Below, piece by piece: positions 44,793 to 53,028 of a stretch of DNA of 64,000 bases (positions within the stretch are counted from its first letter, which is position 1; each line of letters starts with the position of its first letter). The stretch is from contig LGFX01000001.1 of the NCBI GenBank assembly GCA_001508335.1, forward strand, positions 186,001 to 250,000, read 5' to 3'. Source of the DNA: a candidate division TA06 bacterium 32_111. GTDB lineage: Bacteria > Hydrothermota > 32-111. The notes under the pieces were generated by a model that searched no databases, was not told where the DNA came from, and saw only the letters and a list, made by a program, of their open reading frames with translations. The translations under genes were made by a program, and so were the position numbers.

Positions 44793-45283
44793 AAATCCTT
44801 AAATCCATCCTTATTAGATTTCGCATAGTTGATCATTCTGTTAACAGTTTTGTAAACATTCTCTTCAATATTTTTTAACCTCTCATTTTTCCCATCAGTT
44901 TCATTCTTAATTATAGTAAGAAGTTTCAGTTCATTGCTTTCTATCATTTTTATATTTTTTTGAGCGTAGGAATAGTATATGCTGTATTTATCAACGAGTT
45001 TAAATGAACATAGAGCATGAAAATAGGATTTTTTCATCAGAAAGTAGAACCCTACAAAGTAGGCTATATCAGAATCCGAATTGGTGCTTGCACCATAAAG
45101 ACGCAAAAGATTTATATACTTTTCACTATCACCATTCTTATACATATACTCCATCAGTTTTGTGTTGACTTCCCTATCTGAAAGAGAGTTTTTAATCATA
45201 TAGAGATAGATTTCAAGTATCTCTTTTCTGTTGTTGTTTATTATGGCTTTTTTCAACCTACTAAAAATTTCTATTTTTTCCAT
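44789..45283 (-). CDS. Hypothetical helical protein, apparently leaderless transcript
   Basis: 164 aa, all-helical prediction: two TPR-like helix pairs (KKAIINNNRKEILEIYLYMI, YINLLRLYGASTNSDSDIAY, FYFLMKKSYFHALCSFKLVD) and a coiled tail. No recognised family, no signal peptide, probably cytoplasmic. It is the first gene of the operon that continues with the HAD hydrolase, fbp, the PorQ-like gene, scpA, the RecJ-like gene, yidD and the two PGxGxFY paralogs. The ATG is only 6 bases after the -10 (AATAAT ATG) and has no Shine-Dalgarno, so the mRNA seems to begin at the start codon. Overlaps the HAD gene by 4 bases. Confidence 0.6.
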   Translation of the reverse strand: MEKIEIFSRLKKAIINNNRKEILEIYLYMIKNSLSDREVNTKLMEYMYKNGDSEKYINLLRLYGASTNSDSDIAYFVGFYFLMKKSYFHALCSFKLVDKYSIYYSYAQKNIKMIESNELKLLTIIKNETDGKNERLKNIEENVYKTVNRMINYAKSNKDGFKDF

Positions 45284-45289
45284 ATTATT

Positions 45290-45317
45290 ATTTTATTTTA
45301 AATAATTCAAAAGTCAA
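45290..45317 (-). promoter_or_regulatory. Promoter of the 45-38 kb operon, leaderless
   Basis: Minus strand TTGACT (45317-45312) and TAAAAT (45295-45290), spacer 16. Only six bases separate the -10 from the ATG at 45283. Confidence 0.6.
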
Positions 45318-45333
45318 TATAATGGTAGAGATT

Positions 45334-46104
45334 TCAGGAAAATCCCCTTTCCATTTTTATGTTGTTGTAAGCTTCATTTATCTCCTTAATTCTACTCTCA
45401 GCATCCTTAACAACTGTTTCTGGCATGTTCCTCAATTTGTCTGGATGTGTTTTTTTAACAAGATCCCTGTACGCTCTTTTGATTTCATCATTCGAACATT
45501 CTTCAGAAACTCCTAAAATAGAATACCACCTTTTTCTGTTGTCTATATCTTTACTAAAAAATTTATCATAATAGTTAATAATAGAGTTTATATCGTAAAT
45601 GTTAAGGTTCAACCTTTTTCCGATTCCGAAAAGAGTCTCTCTAACTTTTTCACTTTTTCTGCTTTTCAAAGAGAAATCGACAACAACTGAAAAAATAGAT
45701 AACCTCTCCTCATATTTAGCAAACCTGTTAATATTTTCTATGGCTTCATTCAGATTGAACCTGTTTGGACTTTCATTGAACTCTTTATAATAGTACATGA
45801 GTGTTTGAACTCTCTGTGTATCATTTGGGAAAAGAGAGATAAGGAAACTTTTTACATATTCTACCTCCTCTTTCGAAACGACACTATCAAGAAGAGTTAT
45901 GTAGGAAAAAATTTTTATTATATCTATAAATGGGTCGTAAGAGGGATAACCTTTTTTTTGATCAAATCCGTTAACGGAAATATTTGTCTGTTTAACTTTT
46001 GAGAGGGATGATATTATAAGTATAATAGAAAGGATCACAACTCCAATAGGACCAAAAATAACATAAACTATTACGAAAAGAAGTATTAAACCAAAACAGG
46101 ACAT
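45334..46104 (-). CDS. DjlA-like membrane protein with C-terminal J domain
   Basis: 256 aa. An N-terminal membrane segment (LILLFVIVYVIFGPIGVVILSI), a helical TerB-like middle (FIDIIKIFSYITLLDSVVSK, NPNRFNL-like SPNRFNLNEAIENINRFAKY) and a C-terminal J domain (RWYSILGVSEECSNDEIKRA to YRDLVKKTHPDKLRN, with HPD). This order (TM, TerB, J) is that of DjlA co-chaperones, which recruit DnaK to the membrane. Starts 4 bases after the YchF-like gene. Confidence 0.8.
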   Translation of the reverse strand: MSCFGLILLFVIVYVIFGPIGVVILSIILIISSLSKVKQTNISVNGFDQKKGYPSYDPFIDIIKIFSYITLLDSVVSKEEVEYVKSFLISLFPNDTQRVQTLMYYYKEFNESPNRFNLNEAIENINRFAKYEERLSIFSVVVDFSLKSRKSEKVRETLFGIGKRLNLNIYDINSIINYYDKFFSKDIDNRKRWYSILGVSEECSNDEIKRAYRDLVKKTHPDKLRNMPETVVKDAESRIKEINEAYNNIKMERGFS

Positions 46105-46108
46105 TTTA

Positions 46109-47167
46109 TTATAGATTGAATTTGAATTCTATTATATCCCCATCTTTTACAATGTAATCTTTTCCCTCAAGACGAAGAACCCCATTTTTCGCACATTCTT
46201 TCAAACTTCCATACTTTTGAAAATCATCAAAAGAAACTACCTGTGCTTTTATAAAACCTCTTTCAAAATCTGTATGTATCTTTCCGGCAGCTTTCAGGGC
46301 TGTTGTATTTTCTTTAATTGTCCAGCCTCTAACCTCATCCTCTCCAACAGTTAAAAAGGTAATAAGGTTTAAAATCTTATAAAACCTTGAAATCACTTTT
46401 TCTATAGCAAACTCTTCAATCTTCATATCTGATGCAAACTCTTTTTTAGATTCATCATCCAACTCGTTCAACTCCTTTTCATTTAGAGCTGAAACTATAA
46501 AGTAATCCCTTCTCTCATCCTTGAGGAAGTTTATAAATTCTTCATCTACCCTTTCATCCATAGATGAGACATTTATCAAAACAATCTCTTTTTTGGCTGA
46601 TATTAAGGAATAATTTTTTATCAATTTTTCCTCTTCCTGTGTAAACTCAAACCTGTTGAGATGTTTACCTTCTGAAAGAATATTTTTGAACTTTTCAAGA
46701 GATTTAAGTTCAAATAGTTCGTTTGCAGATAATTTATATTTTGCATTCTTTAACTTTTCATACCTTTTTTCGACAATATCAAGATCTGTTAAAATTATAT
46801 GATCATCAAGTTCCTCAAGTTCTCTTTTAGGAGAGATAACCCCAAAATGTGGTGGGAATATATCGTTCTCAAAATTTCTCACAACTTTCAATATTCCATC
46901 ACACTCCTTCAATTTTGCAAAATACTCGTTATCAATTAACTTCTCTTCCCTTTCAACAACATTGTTGTAATCTAAAAAGTCTATGGTAGGAAATGTTCTC
47001 TTTTTTGGATTGAAAATTTTTGATAAAAAATTTATCCTGCTATCAGGAACCTTAACTGAAGAAATATGAAACTTTTCTTTTAAATTATTACTTAAATTTA
47101 AACCAGTTAAAGATTGAAATACAGTTGTTTTACCTGATTTTGATAAACCTAAAATTCCAATTTTCAT
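46109..47167 (-). CDS. YchF-like P-loop GTPase, degenerate switch II
   Basis: 352 aa. MKIGILGLSKSGKTTVFQSL is the Walker A, and the C-terminal VRGWTIKENTTALKAAGKIH to TDFERGFIKAQVVSFDDF and LRLEGKDYIVKDGDIIEFKF is the TGS/DUF933 domain of YchF/OLA1. The glycine-rich G3 loop (DxAGLxxGAS) is missing, replaced by IDFLDYNNVVEREE, and G4 is LINVSSMDE. So it is a divergent YchF paralog that may not hydrolyse nucleotide in the normal way. It is followed by the DjlA-like gene in the same direction. Confidence 0.8.
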   Translation of the reverse strand: MKIGILGLSKSGKTTVFQSLTGLNLSNNLKEKFHISSVKVPDSRINFLSKIFNPKKRTFPTIDFLDYNNVVEREEKLIDNEYFAKLKECDGILKVVRNFENDIFPPHFGVISPKRELEELDDHIILTDLDIVEKRYEKLKNAKYKLSANELFELKSLEKFKNILSEGKHLNRFEFTQEEEKLIKNYSLISAKKEIVLINVSSMDERVDEEFINFLKDERRDYFIVSALNEKELNELDDESKKEFASDMKIEEFAIEKVISRFYKILNLITFLTVGEDEVRGWTIKENTTALKAAGKIHTDFERGFIKAQVVSFDDFQKYGSLKECAKNGVLRLEGKDYIVKDGDIIEFKFNL

Positions 47168-47176
47168 AATTATATG

Positions 47177-47199
47177 AAAGGGGGTTAAAAACCCCCTTT
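47177..47199 (-). terminator. Terminator of the buk-por operon
   Basis: AAAGGGGGTT and AACCCCCTTT pair as a perfect 10-bp stem with a 3-base loop (47177-47186, 47190-47199), between porB and the YchF-like gene. The T-rich tail is better on the plus strand; on the minus strand, where genes lie, only CATATAATT follows. It fits the end of the por transcript. Confidence 0.65.
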
Positions 47200-47203
47200 T
47201 ATT

Positions 47204-48088
47204 TTAAACTCCTGCCAACCTTTTAAGTTTTTCCCATCTTTTGTTTACATATTCCTGAATAGTTTTTACATCATCCTCTTTCAGATGTCTAAATCTACCC
47301 TGTTTTGTAAGGTACTCGTTTACAGGTTTTAAATCCTTCTTTGGTGAAGGCATATTTATCGTATACTTTTCACCATTTTCTATCTCATACAGAGGGAAAA
47401 TTCCACTTTCAACAGCTAACTTTCCAAGTTTAATTGTATCTTCTGGATTCGTTTTCCAGCCAGGAGGACATGGTGCAAGAATATGGAAGAATTTGAAACC
47501 TCTAATTTTTACCGCTTTTTCCAACTTTTTTGTTAAATCTTCAGGGTAAGAAGGTGATGCTGTTGCCTGATATGGAACATAATGGGCTGCTACTATTGCA
47601 TCAAGATCCTTTTTAAATTCAGCCTTTGGGAAGGTTGTTGGTGTTGTTGTTGTCCATGCACCCTTTGGGGTTGCGGATGATCTTTGAACTCCAGTGTTCA
47701 TATAGGCTTCATTATCGTAAACGAAGTAGAAAATATCATCGTTCCTTTCAGCAGCACCTGATAATGCCTGTATCCCTATATCGTAAGTTCCGCCATCACC
47801 AGCCCATGCTACTGCGTTAACATACTCTTTTTCAACTTTCTTAGCACCTGCTTTTATTCCCGCTGCTGTTATGGCTGCTGTTTCAAATGCTGTGTGGAAA
47901 AGAGGCACCTTTACTGATGAGTATGGAAACGGACCATCTATAACTGACCAGCAACAGGCAGGGAATGTGAGTATAGTATTTTCACCTAAAGTTTTTAAAA
48001 CAAGCCTTAAAGACAATGCTCCTCCACATCCCTGACATGCAAGATGTCCTGGATTCATGAGTTCTTTCTGTGGAATTGAATATTTCAT
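47204..48088 (-). CDS. porB: 2-oxoacid:ferredoxin oxidoreductase, beta subunit
   Basis: 294 aa from ATG at 48088, preceded by GGAGG; the track start is 6 codons further up. LACQGCGGALSLRLVLKTLG has the CxxC..C [4Fe-4S] part, AVAWAGDGGTYDIGIQALSG the thiamine diphosphate motif (GDG), and YDNEAYMNTGVQRSSATPKG the NxxY-M-T-G-x-Q-R-S loop. This is a PorB-type (pyruvate synthase) beta subunit. Substrate may be pyruvate or a branched 2-oxoacid; being in an operon with butyrate kinase leaves that open. Overlaps porA by 4 bases. Confidence 0.92.
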   Translation of the reverse strand: MKYSIPQKELMNPGHLACQGCGGALSLRLVLKTLGENTILTFPACCWSVIDGPFPYSSVKVPLFHTAFETAAITAAGIKAGAKKVEKEYVNAVAWAGDGGTYDIGIQALSGAAERNDDIFYFVYDNEAYMNTGVQRSSATPKGAWTTTTPTTFPKAEFKKDLDAIVAAHYVPYQATASPSYPEDLTKKLEKAVKIRGFKFFHILAPCPPGWKTNPEDTIKLGKLAVESGIFPLYEIENGEKYTINMPSPKKDLKPVNEYLTKQGRFRHLKEDDVKTIQEYVNKRWEKLKRLAGV

Positions 48089-49245
48089 ATTTTCACCTCC
48101 ATCCACTTTATATCAGCAGGTTCAGAATTTTTAGCATCATCGAATAGTTTACCTATTGTATTAACTGTAATATCCCTTCCGCCAAGACCTGCTATATATC
48201 CATAAATTTTTGGTTTAACTGGTTCATTGTAAAGTGCTGATTTAACTTCTTGAAAAACAATTCCACCAGCACCCGGGGAAAGGTTTCTATCGAGTACTAT
48301 AACTTTTTTAGAGTTTTTCAGATACTTTCTTACTTCATCGTAAGGGAATGGTCTGAAGAATCTTATCCTTAAAAGACCAACCTTCTCGCCTTTATCCCTT
48401 AATTCATCTATTACCTGTTTTGATGTTGAAGCTGCTGTTGCCATTGTGACAAGGATTGTATCAGCATCTTCACATCTGTAAGGCTCAACCAATCCATACT
48501 CTCTGCCGAACATTTCTTTAAACTCTTTTTGTGCATCTTTGATGACATCTATAGAATCTTCCATGGCTTTTTGAATTTTGTATCTAAGTTCCATATACCA
48601 ATCAGGTCCAGTCAATCCTCCGAAAGTGTGGGGATCTTTTATGTCAAGTCTGTATTTTGGATTGTAAGGTTTCAAATACCTATCAGCATCTTTTTGGTCT
48701 ATCAAGGTTACATTTTCAGATGTGTGTGATAAAAAGAAAGCATCGAGAATTATCATAACAGGTAAAGAGACCTTCTCATTCTCAGCTACTTTGTATGCTA
48801 TAAGAACAGAGTCATAAACTTCCTGGTTACTTGAAGCGTATATCTGAAGCCAACCGGTATCTCTTTGGGATAAGGAATCTGTCTGCTCTGACCAGATGGT
48901 CCATGGTGGAGCCATCGATCTGTTTATATTTCCCATGACTATTGGAAGACGGGCACCAACAGCCCAGTGTAACATCTCATGCATCAAAGCGAGTCCCTGA
49001 GCACTTGTTGCAGTAAAAGCCCTCGCACCAGCTGCAGAAGCACCAATACTTGCTGCCATCGCAGAATGTTCGGATTCAACTTTTATAAATTCAGCATCAA
49101 GAGTTCCATCTGCACACATCTCCGAAAGTAGTTCAACTACCTGTGTTTGAGGAGTTATAGGATACGCAGCTATAACCTGAACTCTCGATGTTACTGCTCC
49201 ATAGGATAGAGCATGGTTACCCATTATAACTTTCTGTTCACTCAT
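48085..49245 (-). CDS. porA: 2-oxoacid:ferredoxin oxidoreductase, alpha subunit
   Basis: 386 aa. GNHALSYGAVTSRVQVIAAY, PITPQTQVVELLSEMCADGT, FIKVESEHSAMAASIGASAA and ARAFTATSAQGLALMHEMLH are the PorA N-terminal ThDP/pyruvate domain, and VGLLRIRFFRPFPYDEVRKY the C-terminal domain. It decarboxylates the 2-oxoacid with the beta subunit and passes electrons to ferredoxin, giving acyl-CoA. Its start overlaps porD by 4 bases. Confidence 0.93.
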   Translation of the reverse strand: MSEQKVIMGNHALSYGAVTSRVQVIAAYPITPQTQVVELLSEMCADGTLDAEFIKVESEHSAMAASIGASAAGARAFTATSAQGLALMHEMLHWAVGARLPIVMGNINRSMAPPWTIWSEQTDSLSQRDTGWLQIYASSNQEVYDSVLIAYKVAENEKVSLPVMIILDAFFLSHTSENVTLIDQKDADRYLKPYNPKYRLDIKDPHTFGGLTGPDWYMELRYKIQKAMEDSIDVIKDAQKEFKEMFGREYGLVEPYRCEDADTILVTMATAASTSKQVIDELRDKGEKVGLLRIRFFRPFPYDEVRKYLKNSKKVIVLDRNLSPGAGGIVFQEVKSALYNEPVKPKIYGYIAGLGGRDITVNTIGKLFDDAKNSEPADIKWMEVKI

Positions 49246-49538
49246 TTTTCCTCCTCAATCATTGTTATCGCCTTTACTGGGCATTCCGCTGCACATATTC
49301 CACATCCTTTACAGAACACATAATCTATCTCAGCTTTTCCTTCGGAATCCTCTTTTATGGACATATCCGGACAATACTTCCAGCATATACCACAAGAGAT
49401 ACATTTCGCTTTATCAACAACAGGTCTCTCATTTCTCCAGGACCCTGTTTCATTGAACTCAGTTGTCCCTAAAGACATCGCATTTGGAGGCAGATCACTC
49501 TCTTTTTCAAAAATTATCTTCTTTCCATCTCTTTTCAT
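49242..49538 (-). CDS. porD: 2-oxoacid:ferredoxin oxidoreductase, delta (ferredoxin) subunit
   Basis: 98 aa. KCISCGICWKYCPDMSIKED and YVFCKGCGICAAECPVKAIT carry two CxxCxxCxxxCP sets for two [4Fe-4S] clusters, in the order of PorD. Shuttles electrons from the thiamine site. Between porG (12-base gap) and porA (4-base overlap). Confidence 0.93.
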   Translation of the reverse strand: MKRDGKKIIFEKESDLPPNAMSLGTTEFNETGSWRNERPVVDKAKCISCGICWKYCPDMSIKEDSEGKAEIDYVFCKGCGICAAECPVKAITMIEEEK

Positions 49539-49550
49539 AAACTCTCCTTA

Positions 49551-50102
49551 TTACATTATTGTAGAGTTGTAAGCATCTATTGCTGCCTGTGCATTTTCTT
49601 CAGGTTTTATTGGAACCTCTTTTTTAATCGCTTCAACTATCGATTCGATTTTAACAAAACCTGTTGCTTTAGCAAAGCCCCCGAGAATAGCAGTATTCAC
49701 TATAGGTGCGGCAGAGGAACCCAACCTATGTTTCAATGCAATACCTGTTGCATCAACTGTTGCAATTTTACTGTTTTTTACTTTGATGTTTAACTCTTCA
49801 GGTTTTTTCTTTGTATTGATTACAATAAAACCACCCTCTTTTAAACCTTCTGTTATATCTATAGCACTCAGAAGTGTTGGTTCGAGAACTATAAGATGTT
49901 GTGGCTCGTAAATTTTGGAACGGATATTGATCCTTCCATCGGCAACTCTTATAAAAGCGGTGACGGGTGCTCCCCTTCTTTCAACTCCAAACTCAGGGAA
50001 TGCCTGAACATATTTGCCTTCCATAGCGAAAGCGTAGGCAAGTATCTTTGATGCGATAACTCCACCCTGTCCACCTCTTCCATGAATTCTTATTTCAAGC
50101 AT
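49551..50102 (-). CDS. porG: 2-oxoacid:ferredoxin oxidoreductase, gamma subunit
   Basis: 183 aa from ATG at 50102, with AGGAGG directly ahead (the track start is 13 codons up inside buk). LEIRIHGRGGQGGVIASKIL is the gamma-subunit signature, with AFPEFGVERRGAPVTAFIRV and RLGSSAAPIVNTAILGGFAK following. Part of the four-subunit enzyme. It lies 19 bases after buk, in the order buk-porG-porD-porA-porB. Confidence 0.93.
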   Translation of the reverse strand: MLEIRIHGRGGQGGVIASKILAYAFAMEGKYVQAFPEFGVERRGAPVTAFIRVADGRINIRSKIYEPQHLIVLEPTLLSAIDITEGLKEGGFIVINTKKKPEELNIKVKNSKIATVDATGIALKHRLGSSAAPIVNTAILGGFAKATGFVKIESIVEAIKKEVPIKPEENAQAAIDAYNSTIM

Positions 50103-50121
50103 TATTCCTCCTATTAAACTT

Positions 50122-51189
50122 TTATTTATACTCCTTTGCACTTTCTTCCTTTGTAAGAACCCTTAATCCACCTAAAGCCAAAGCCTGCATCTCATTTTCA
50201 CCAGGGTAAACTTTTATCGGTGCTATAAAAGAGACCATTTCAACTACCCAGTTAACAAAATCTTTATCGTATGCGAGTCCACCGGTAATTGTAATAACAT
50301 CAACTTTCCCATGCAAAACTGCAGCCATCATTCCAACCCATTTTCCTATGTTGTAAGCCATCGCTTTGTATATTTTTTCATACTCCTTGTTTCCCGCCTT
50401 AACCTCATCTTCAACTTTTCTCATATCGTTTGTTCCAAGATGTGCAACAATTCCAGCTTTTCCAGCAAGTCTTTTTTTGAAATCCTTCTCTTCAATCTTA
50501 CTCTCTGTTATGAATTTATAAAGTCCCCATGCTGGAACTGAACCTGCTCTCTCTGGAGCGAAAGGACCATCACCGTTCAAAGCGTTATTGACATCTACCA
50601 CCTTTCCCTTTCTATGGGCTCCTATCGATATTCCTCCCCCAAGATGTACTACTATCATATTTAAATCTTCATACTTTTTACCTAAATCTTTTGCTGCTCT
50701 CCTTGCGGTTGCCTTCTGGTTCAAAGCATGAAATATTGATACCCTCTCTATCTCGGGAAAACCGGTTATCCTTGCAATATCATCCATCTCATCTACAACA
50801 ACCGGATCAACTATAAAGGATGGTTTACCAGTTTCCTTTTCAAACTCGAAAGCGATCATACCGCCAAGGTTTGAAGCGTGTTCACCGAGTGGAGAATGTT
50901 TCAGATCATCTATCATCTTTTGGTTGACCCTGTATGTTCCTGATGGTATAGGTTTCAAAAGCCCACCTCTTCCTACAAAACAATCAAAATCTTTAATCCT
51001 GTAACCGTTCTCCTCTAAGGTTTTTTCAATAGCTTCCCTTCTGAACTCATACTGATCAACAATATGTTTATATTTTGCTATTTCACTTTCTGGATGAGAA
51101 ATAGTTCTTTTGAAAACCTCTTTATCATCCTCAAAGACAGCTATTTTTGTTGAAGTTGAACCTGGATTGATGGTTAATATTTTGAACAT
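50122..51189 (-). CDS. buk: Butyrate kinase
   Basis: 355 aa. TINPGSTSTKIAVFEDDKEV is the N-terminal phosphate loop of the ASKHA acyl kinases, with VGRGGLLKPIPSGTYRVNQK, IVVHLGGGISIGAHRKGKVV and DVNNALNGDGPFAPERAGSV the butyrate kinase forms. It makes ATP from butyryl-phosphate (and iso-acyl phosphates) produced by ptb at 20 kb. Heads the por operon with its own promoter, so its product is probably linked to 2-oxoacid oxidation. Start preceded by AGGAG. Confidence 0.95.
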   Translation of the reverse strand: MFKILTINPGSTSTKIAVFEDDKEVFKRTISHPESEIAKYKHIVDQYEFRREAIEKTLEENGYRIKDFDCFVGRGGLLKPIPSGTYRVNQKMIDDLKHSPLGEHASNLGGMIAFEFEKETGKPSFIVDPVVVDEMDDIARITGFPEIERVSIFHALNQKATARRAAKDLGKKYEDLNMIVVHLGGGISIGAHRKGKVVDVNNALNGDGPFAPERAGSVPAWGLYKFITESKIEEKDFKKRLAGKAGIVAHLGTNDMRKVEDEVKAGNKEYEKIYKAMAYNIGKWVGMMAAVLHGKVDVITITGGLAYDKDFVNWVVEMVSFIAPIKVYPGENEMQALALGGLRVLTKEESAKEYK

Positions 51190-51233
51190 ATAACTCCTTT
51201 TTTGTTTTTATATTTAGAATTTTTAAAAATATT

Positions 51234-51262
51234 ATAATATCATTTACCTTTATATATGTCAA
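51234..51262 (-). promoter_or_regulatory. Promoter of buk-porGDAB
   Basis: Minus strand TTGACA (51262-51257) and TATTAT (51239-51234), spacer 17 (a TATAAT at 20 is less likely), about 44 bases before the ATG. Confidence 0.5.
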
Positions 51263-51263
51263 C

Positions 51264-52421
51264 CTAAAAACTTTTTTCAATTTCCCTTCTTAGTATCTCC
51301 TTTACAAATTCCGCTCCCTCTTTCGAAAAATGCTTATCAAACTTCTTTGTGAGTTTTCTTTTAGCATCCATTCTTCTAAAATCCTCAAGTGGATATATGT
51401 ATCTTATACCGTTTCTTTTCAATATATTCTCAACACTATCCATTACCTCTTCGTATCTGTCATTATACCCATACAAAACTCTCAACCTCTCTAACTTCTT
51501 TTGAAGTTCCCTCTGGTATGTCCATTCAGATGGTATCATGAAAACTATTAAATCACACCCTCTCTCTTTACATTCCCTTTTAACTTCAAGAATAATTTTT
51601 TCATATATTCTTAAAGCAAGTGGGATATTCTCGCAGTTCGGGATATCCCACTCAGACTTCATATACTCCGGGATTTCCATTAGATTTTTTTCATAGAGAA
51701 GTTTCCCAAAAGAATTGTACTGTAAATTTGAAAAAATTATCCTTACAATGAACGATTTATATAAAATTTTTTTTAAAAGTTCAGATAATCTGTATCTTAT
51801 TCCTAAATCAATATTTCTTTTTTCAGTCTCAACCTTTTCTCTATTCTTTCCAACCGGACAGTTCGTAAGAATAAGTGAATCTTTTCGAATTATAAATTTT
51901 GGTTTAGGTTTGTAAGGGGTATCAAGATTATCATGCAAAATATCTCTAAGATCGTTCAAATAAAAGAAAAATACAACCAAAGAACTGTCCTCAACACTAC
52001 CTCTAAAGAGAATATACTCCTGATCTGTTCCATATCCAATCATTCCATAGTTCTTCACCTCTACATCAAGTTCTTCCGATAATCTACTTGATATCAACTC
52101 TTCATTGTTTAAATGGTAACCCCATAAAAATGAATCCCCATACATCAATACCTTTCTGCCTTTTTTCTCTCCTTTGTAAAAAAGATTCCTGAATCCTAAT
52201 GAGTCCGTCTTTACTAAAAATTTTGACTCAAAAGTTTTTACATGGACTCTTCTGTTTGGTGCACCTCTCCAACCAATTAAACTGTCATACACGAAAAGGC
52301 CACTCCTCTCCTCCCATGAAGAGTATCTTTCAAAATAGAAAAAGAACAATCTTAAAAATATCTCAACACTTAAAAATATAATAAAAAAATAAAGGAAAAA
52401 TAGTTTTATAAATCTTTTCAT
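51264..52421 (-). CDS. SGNH/GDSL-family hydrolase with membrane anchor
   Basis: 385 aa from ATG at 52421; the track start TTG is 3 codons up. A hydrophobic N-terminus (FIKLFFLYFFIIFLSVEIFL) anchors it. RKVLMYGDSFLWGYHLNNEE is block I with the catalytic Ser (GDS), VKNYGMIGYGTDQEYILF block II (Gly), LVVFFFYLNDLRDILHDN block III (Asn) and KHFSKEGAEFVKEILRREIE block V with the catalytic His (the DxxH Asp is in KKFDKH). Probably a periplasmic O-acyl esterase or acetyltransferase-like protein of polysaccharides. The transcript is apparently leaderless and its promoter overlaps the divergent one. Confidence 0.75.
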   Translation of the reverse strand: MKRFIKLFFLYFFIIFLSVEIFLRLFFFYFERYSSWEERSGLFVYDSLIGWRGAPNRRVHVKTFESKFLVKTDSLGFRNLFYKGEKKGRKVLMYGDSFLWGYHLNNEELISSRLSEELDVEVKNYGMIGYGTDQEYILFRGSVEDSSLVVFFFYLNDLRDILHDNLDTPYKPKPKFIIRKDSLILTNCPVGKNREKVETEKRNIDLGIRYRLSELLKKILYKSFIVRIIFSNLQYNSFGKLLYEKNLMEIPEYMKSEWDIPNCENIPLALRIYEKIILEVKRECKERGCDLIVFMIPSEWTYQRELQKKLERLRVLYGYNDRYEEVMDSVENILKRNGIRYIYPLEDFRRMDAKRKLTKKFDKHFSKEGAEFVKEILRREIEKSF

Positions 52422-52423
52422 TG

Positions 52424-52451
52424 TTGACAATTATACTATAACAAATATAAT
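52424..52451 (+). promoter_or_regulatory. Promoter of the 52.5 kb gene, overlapping a divergent promoter
   Basis: Consensus TTGACA (52424-52429) and TATAAT (52446-52451), spacer 16. Confidence 0.65.
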
Positions 52452-52457
52452 TTTCAA
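52430..52457 (-). promoter_or_regulatory. Promoter of the SGNH hydrolase gene, overlapping
   Basis: Minus strand TTGAAA (52457-52452) and TATAAT (52435-52430), spacer 16. Its -10 touches the -35 of the plus promoter and its -35 touches the -10, so both occupy the same ~34 bp. The ATG at 52421 is 8 bases past the -10. Confidence 0.6.
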
Positions 52458-52482
52458 CAAATGAAAATAAAAAGGAGAGAGA

Positions 52483-53028
52483 ATGAAAAAAATAAGGATT
52501 TTGTTTTTAGCAGTTTTTCTATTCTGTTCAATTTTTGCAAAAGGGAAAGATGCTGGGAATGTTTTACATTTCGATTTTGTTTTTTCCAAACCTGCTAACA
52601 CAACATCATATATTGGAACTTTTGGCCTTTCTTACGGTCTTGATATAAAGAAAATTTTTGAAGTAGAAAATTTGAGTTTGAGACCTAAAATTGGTATCTC
52701 CCTTGGGGCTGGAATAGTTAAAGAAAAGGTTGGAATCATAAATGTTGAGTCCAACTGCTTATACTCTTTGATAATCCCAGATCTATCTTTCTATTACCAT
52801 TTAAGAGAATTGAAGGAAACTGTAAAACAGGGAATAGTTTTCTATTTCGGTGGTGGGATTCTTATGCCTATAAAAATAGTATCATACTCCGATGATAGGA
52901 TACCAGATGTCTTCAATAACGATTTCCCATTCCCTTCATTGAAATTAGGTCTCATACTGAAAGAAAAGTATGATTTTCAAATGAACCTGTCAGCACCATC
53001 TTCACTCTCTTTTGGATTTATCTTTTAA
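52483..53028 (+). CDS. Small outer-membrane beta-barrel-like protein
   Basis: 181 aa. MKKIRILFLAVFLFCSIFAK is a signal peptide; the rest has alternating strands (LGTFGLSYGLDI-like IGTFGLSYGLDIKKIFEV, IGISLGAGIVKEKVGI, GIVFYFGGGILMPIKIVSY) and ends SAPSSLSFGFIF with a terminal Phe, as in OmpA/OmpW-like eight-strand barrels. No named family recognised. AAAGGAGAG precedes the ATG. Divergent from the SGNH hydrolase gene through overlapping promoters. Confidence 0.6.
   Translation: MKKIRILFLAVFLFCSIFAKGKDAGNVLHFDFVFSKPANTTSYIGTFGLSYGLDIKKIFEVENLSLRPKIGISLGAGIVKEKVGIINVESNCLYSLIIPDLSFYYHLRELKETVKQGIVFYFGGGILMPIKIVSYSDDRIPDVFNNDFPFPSLKLGLILKEKYDFQMNLSAPSSLSFGFIF

Noticed and set aside
47174-47190. 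TATAAT directly before the YchF-like ATG as a leaderless promoter
   Set aside because: No -35-like hexamer lies at 15 to 18 bases; the position is the terminator stem, and the -10 would be 1 base from the ATG.
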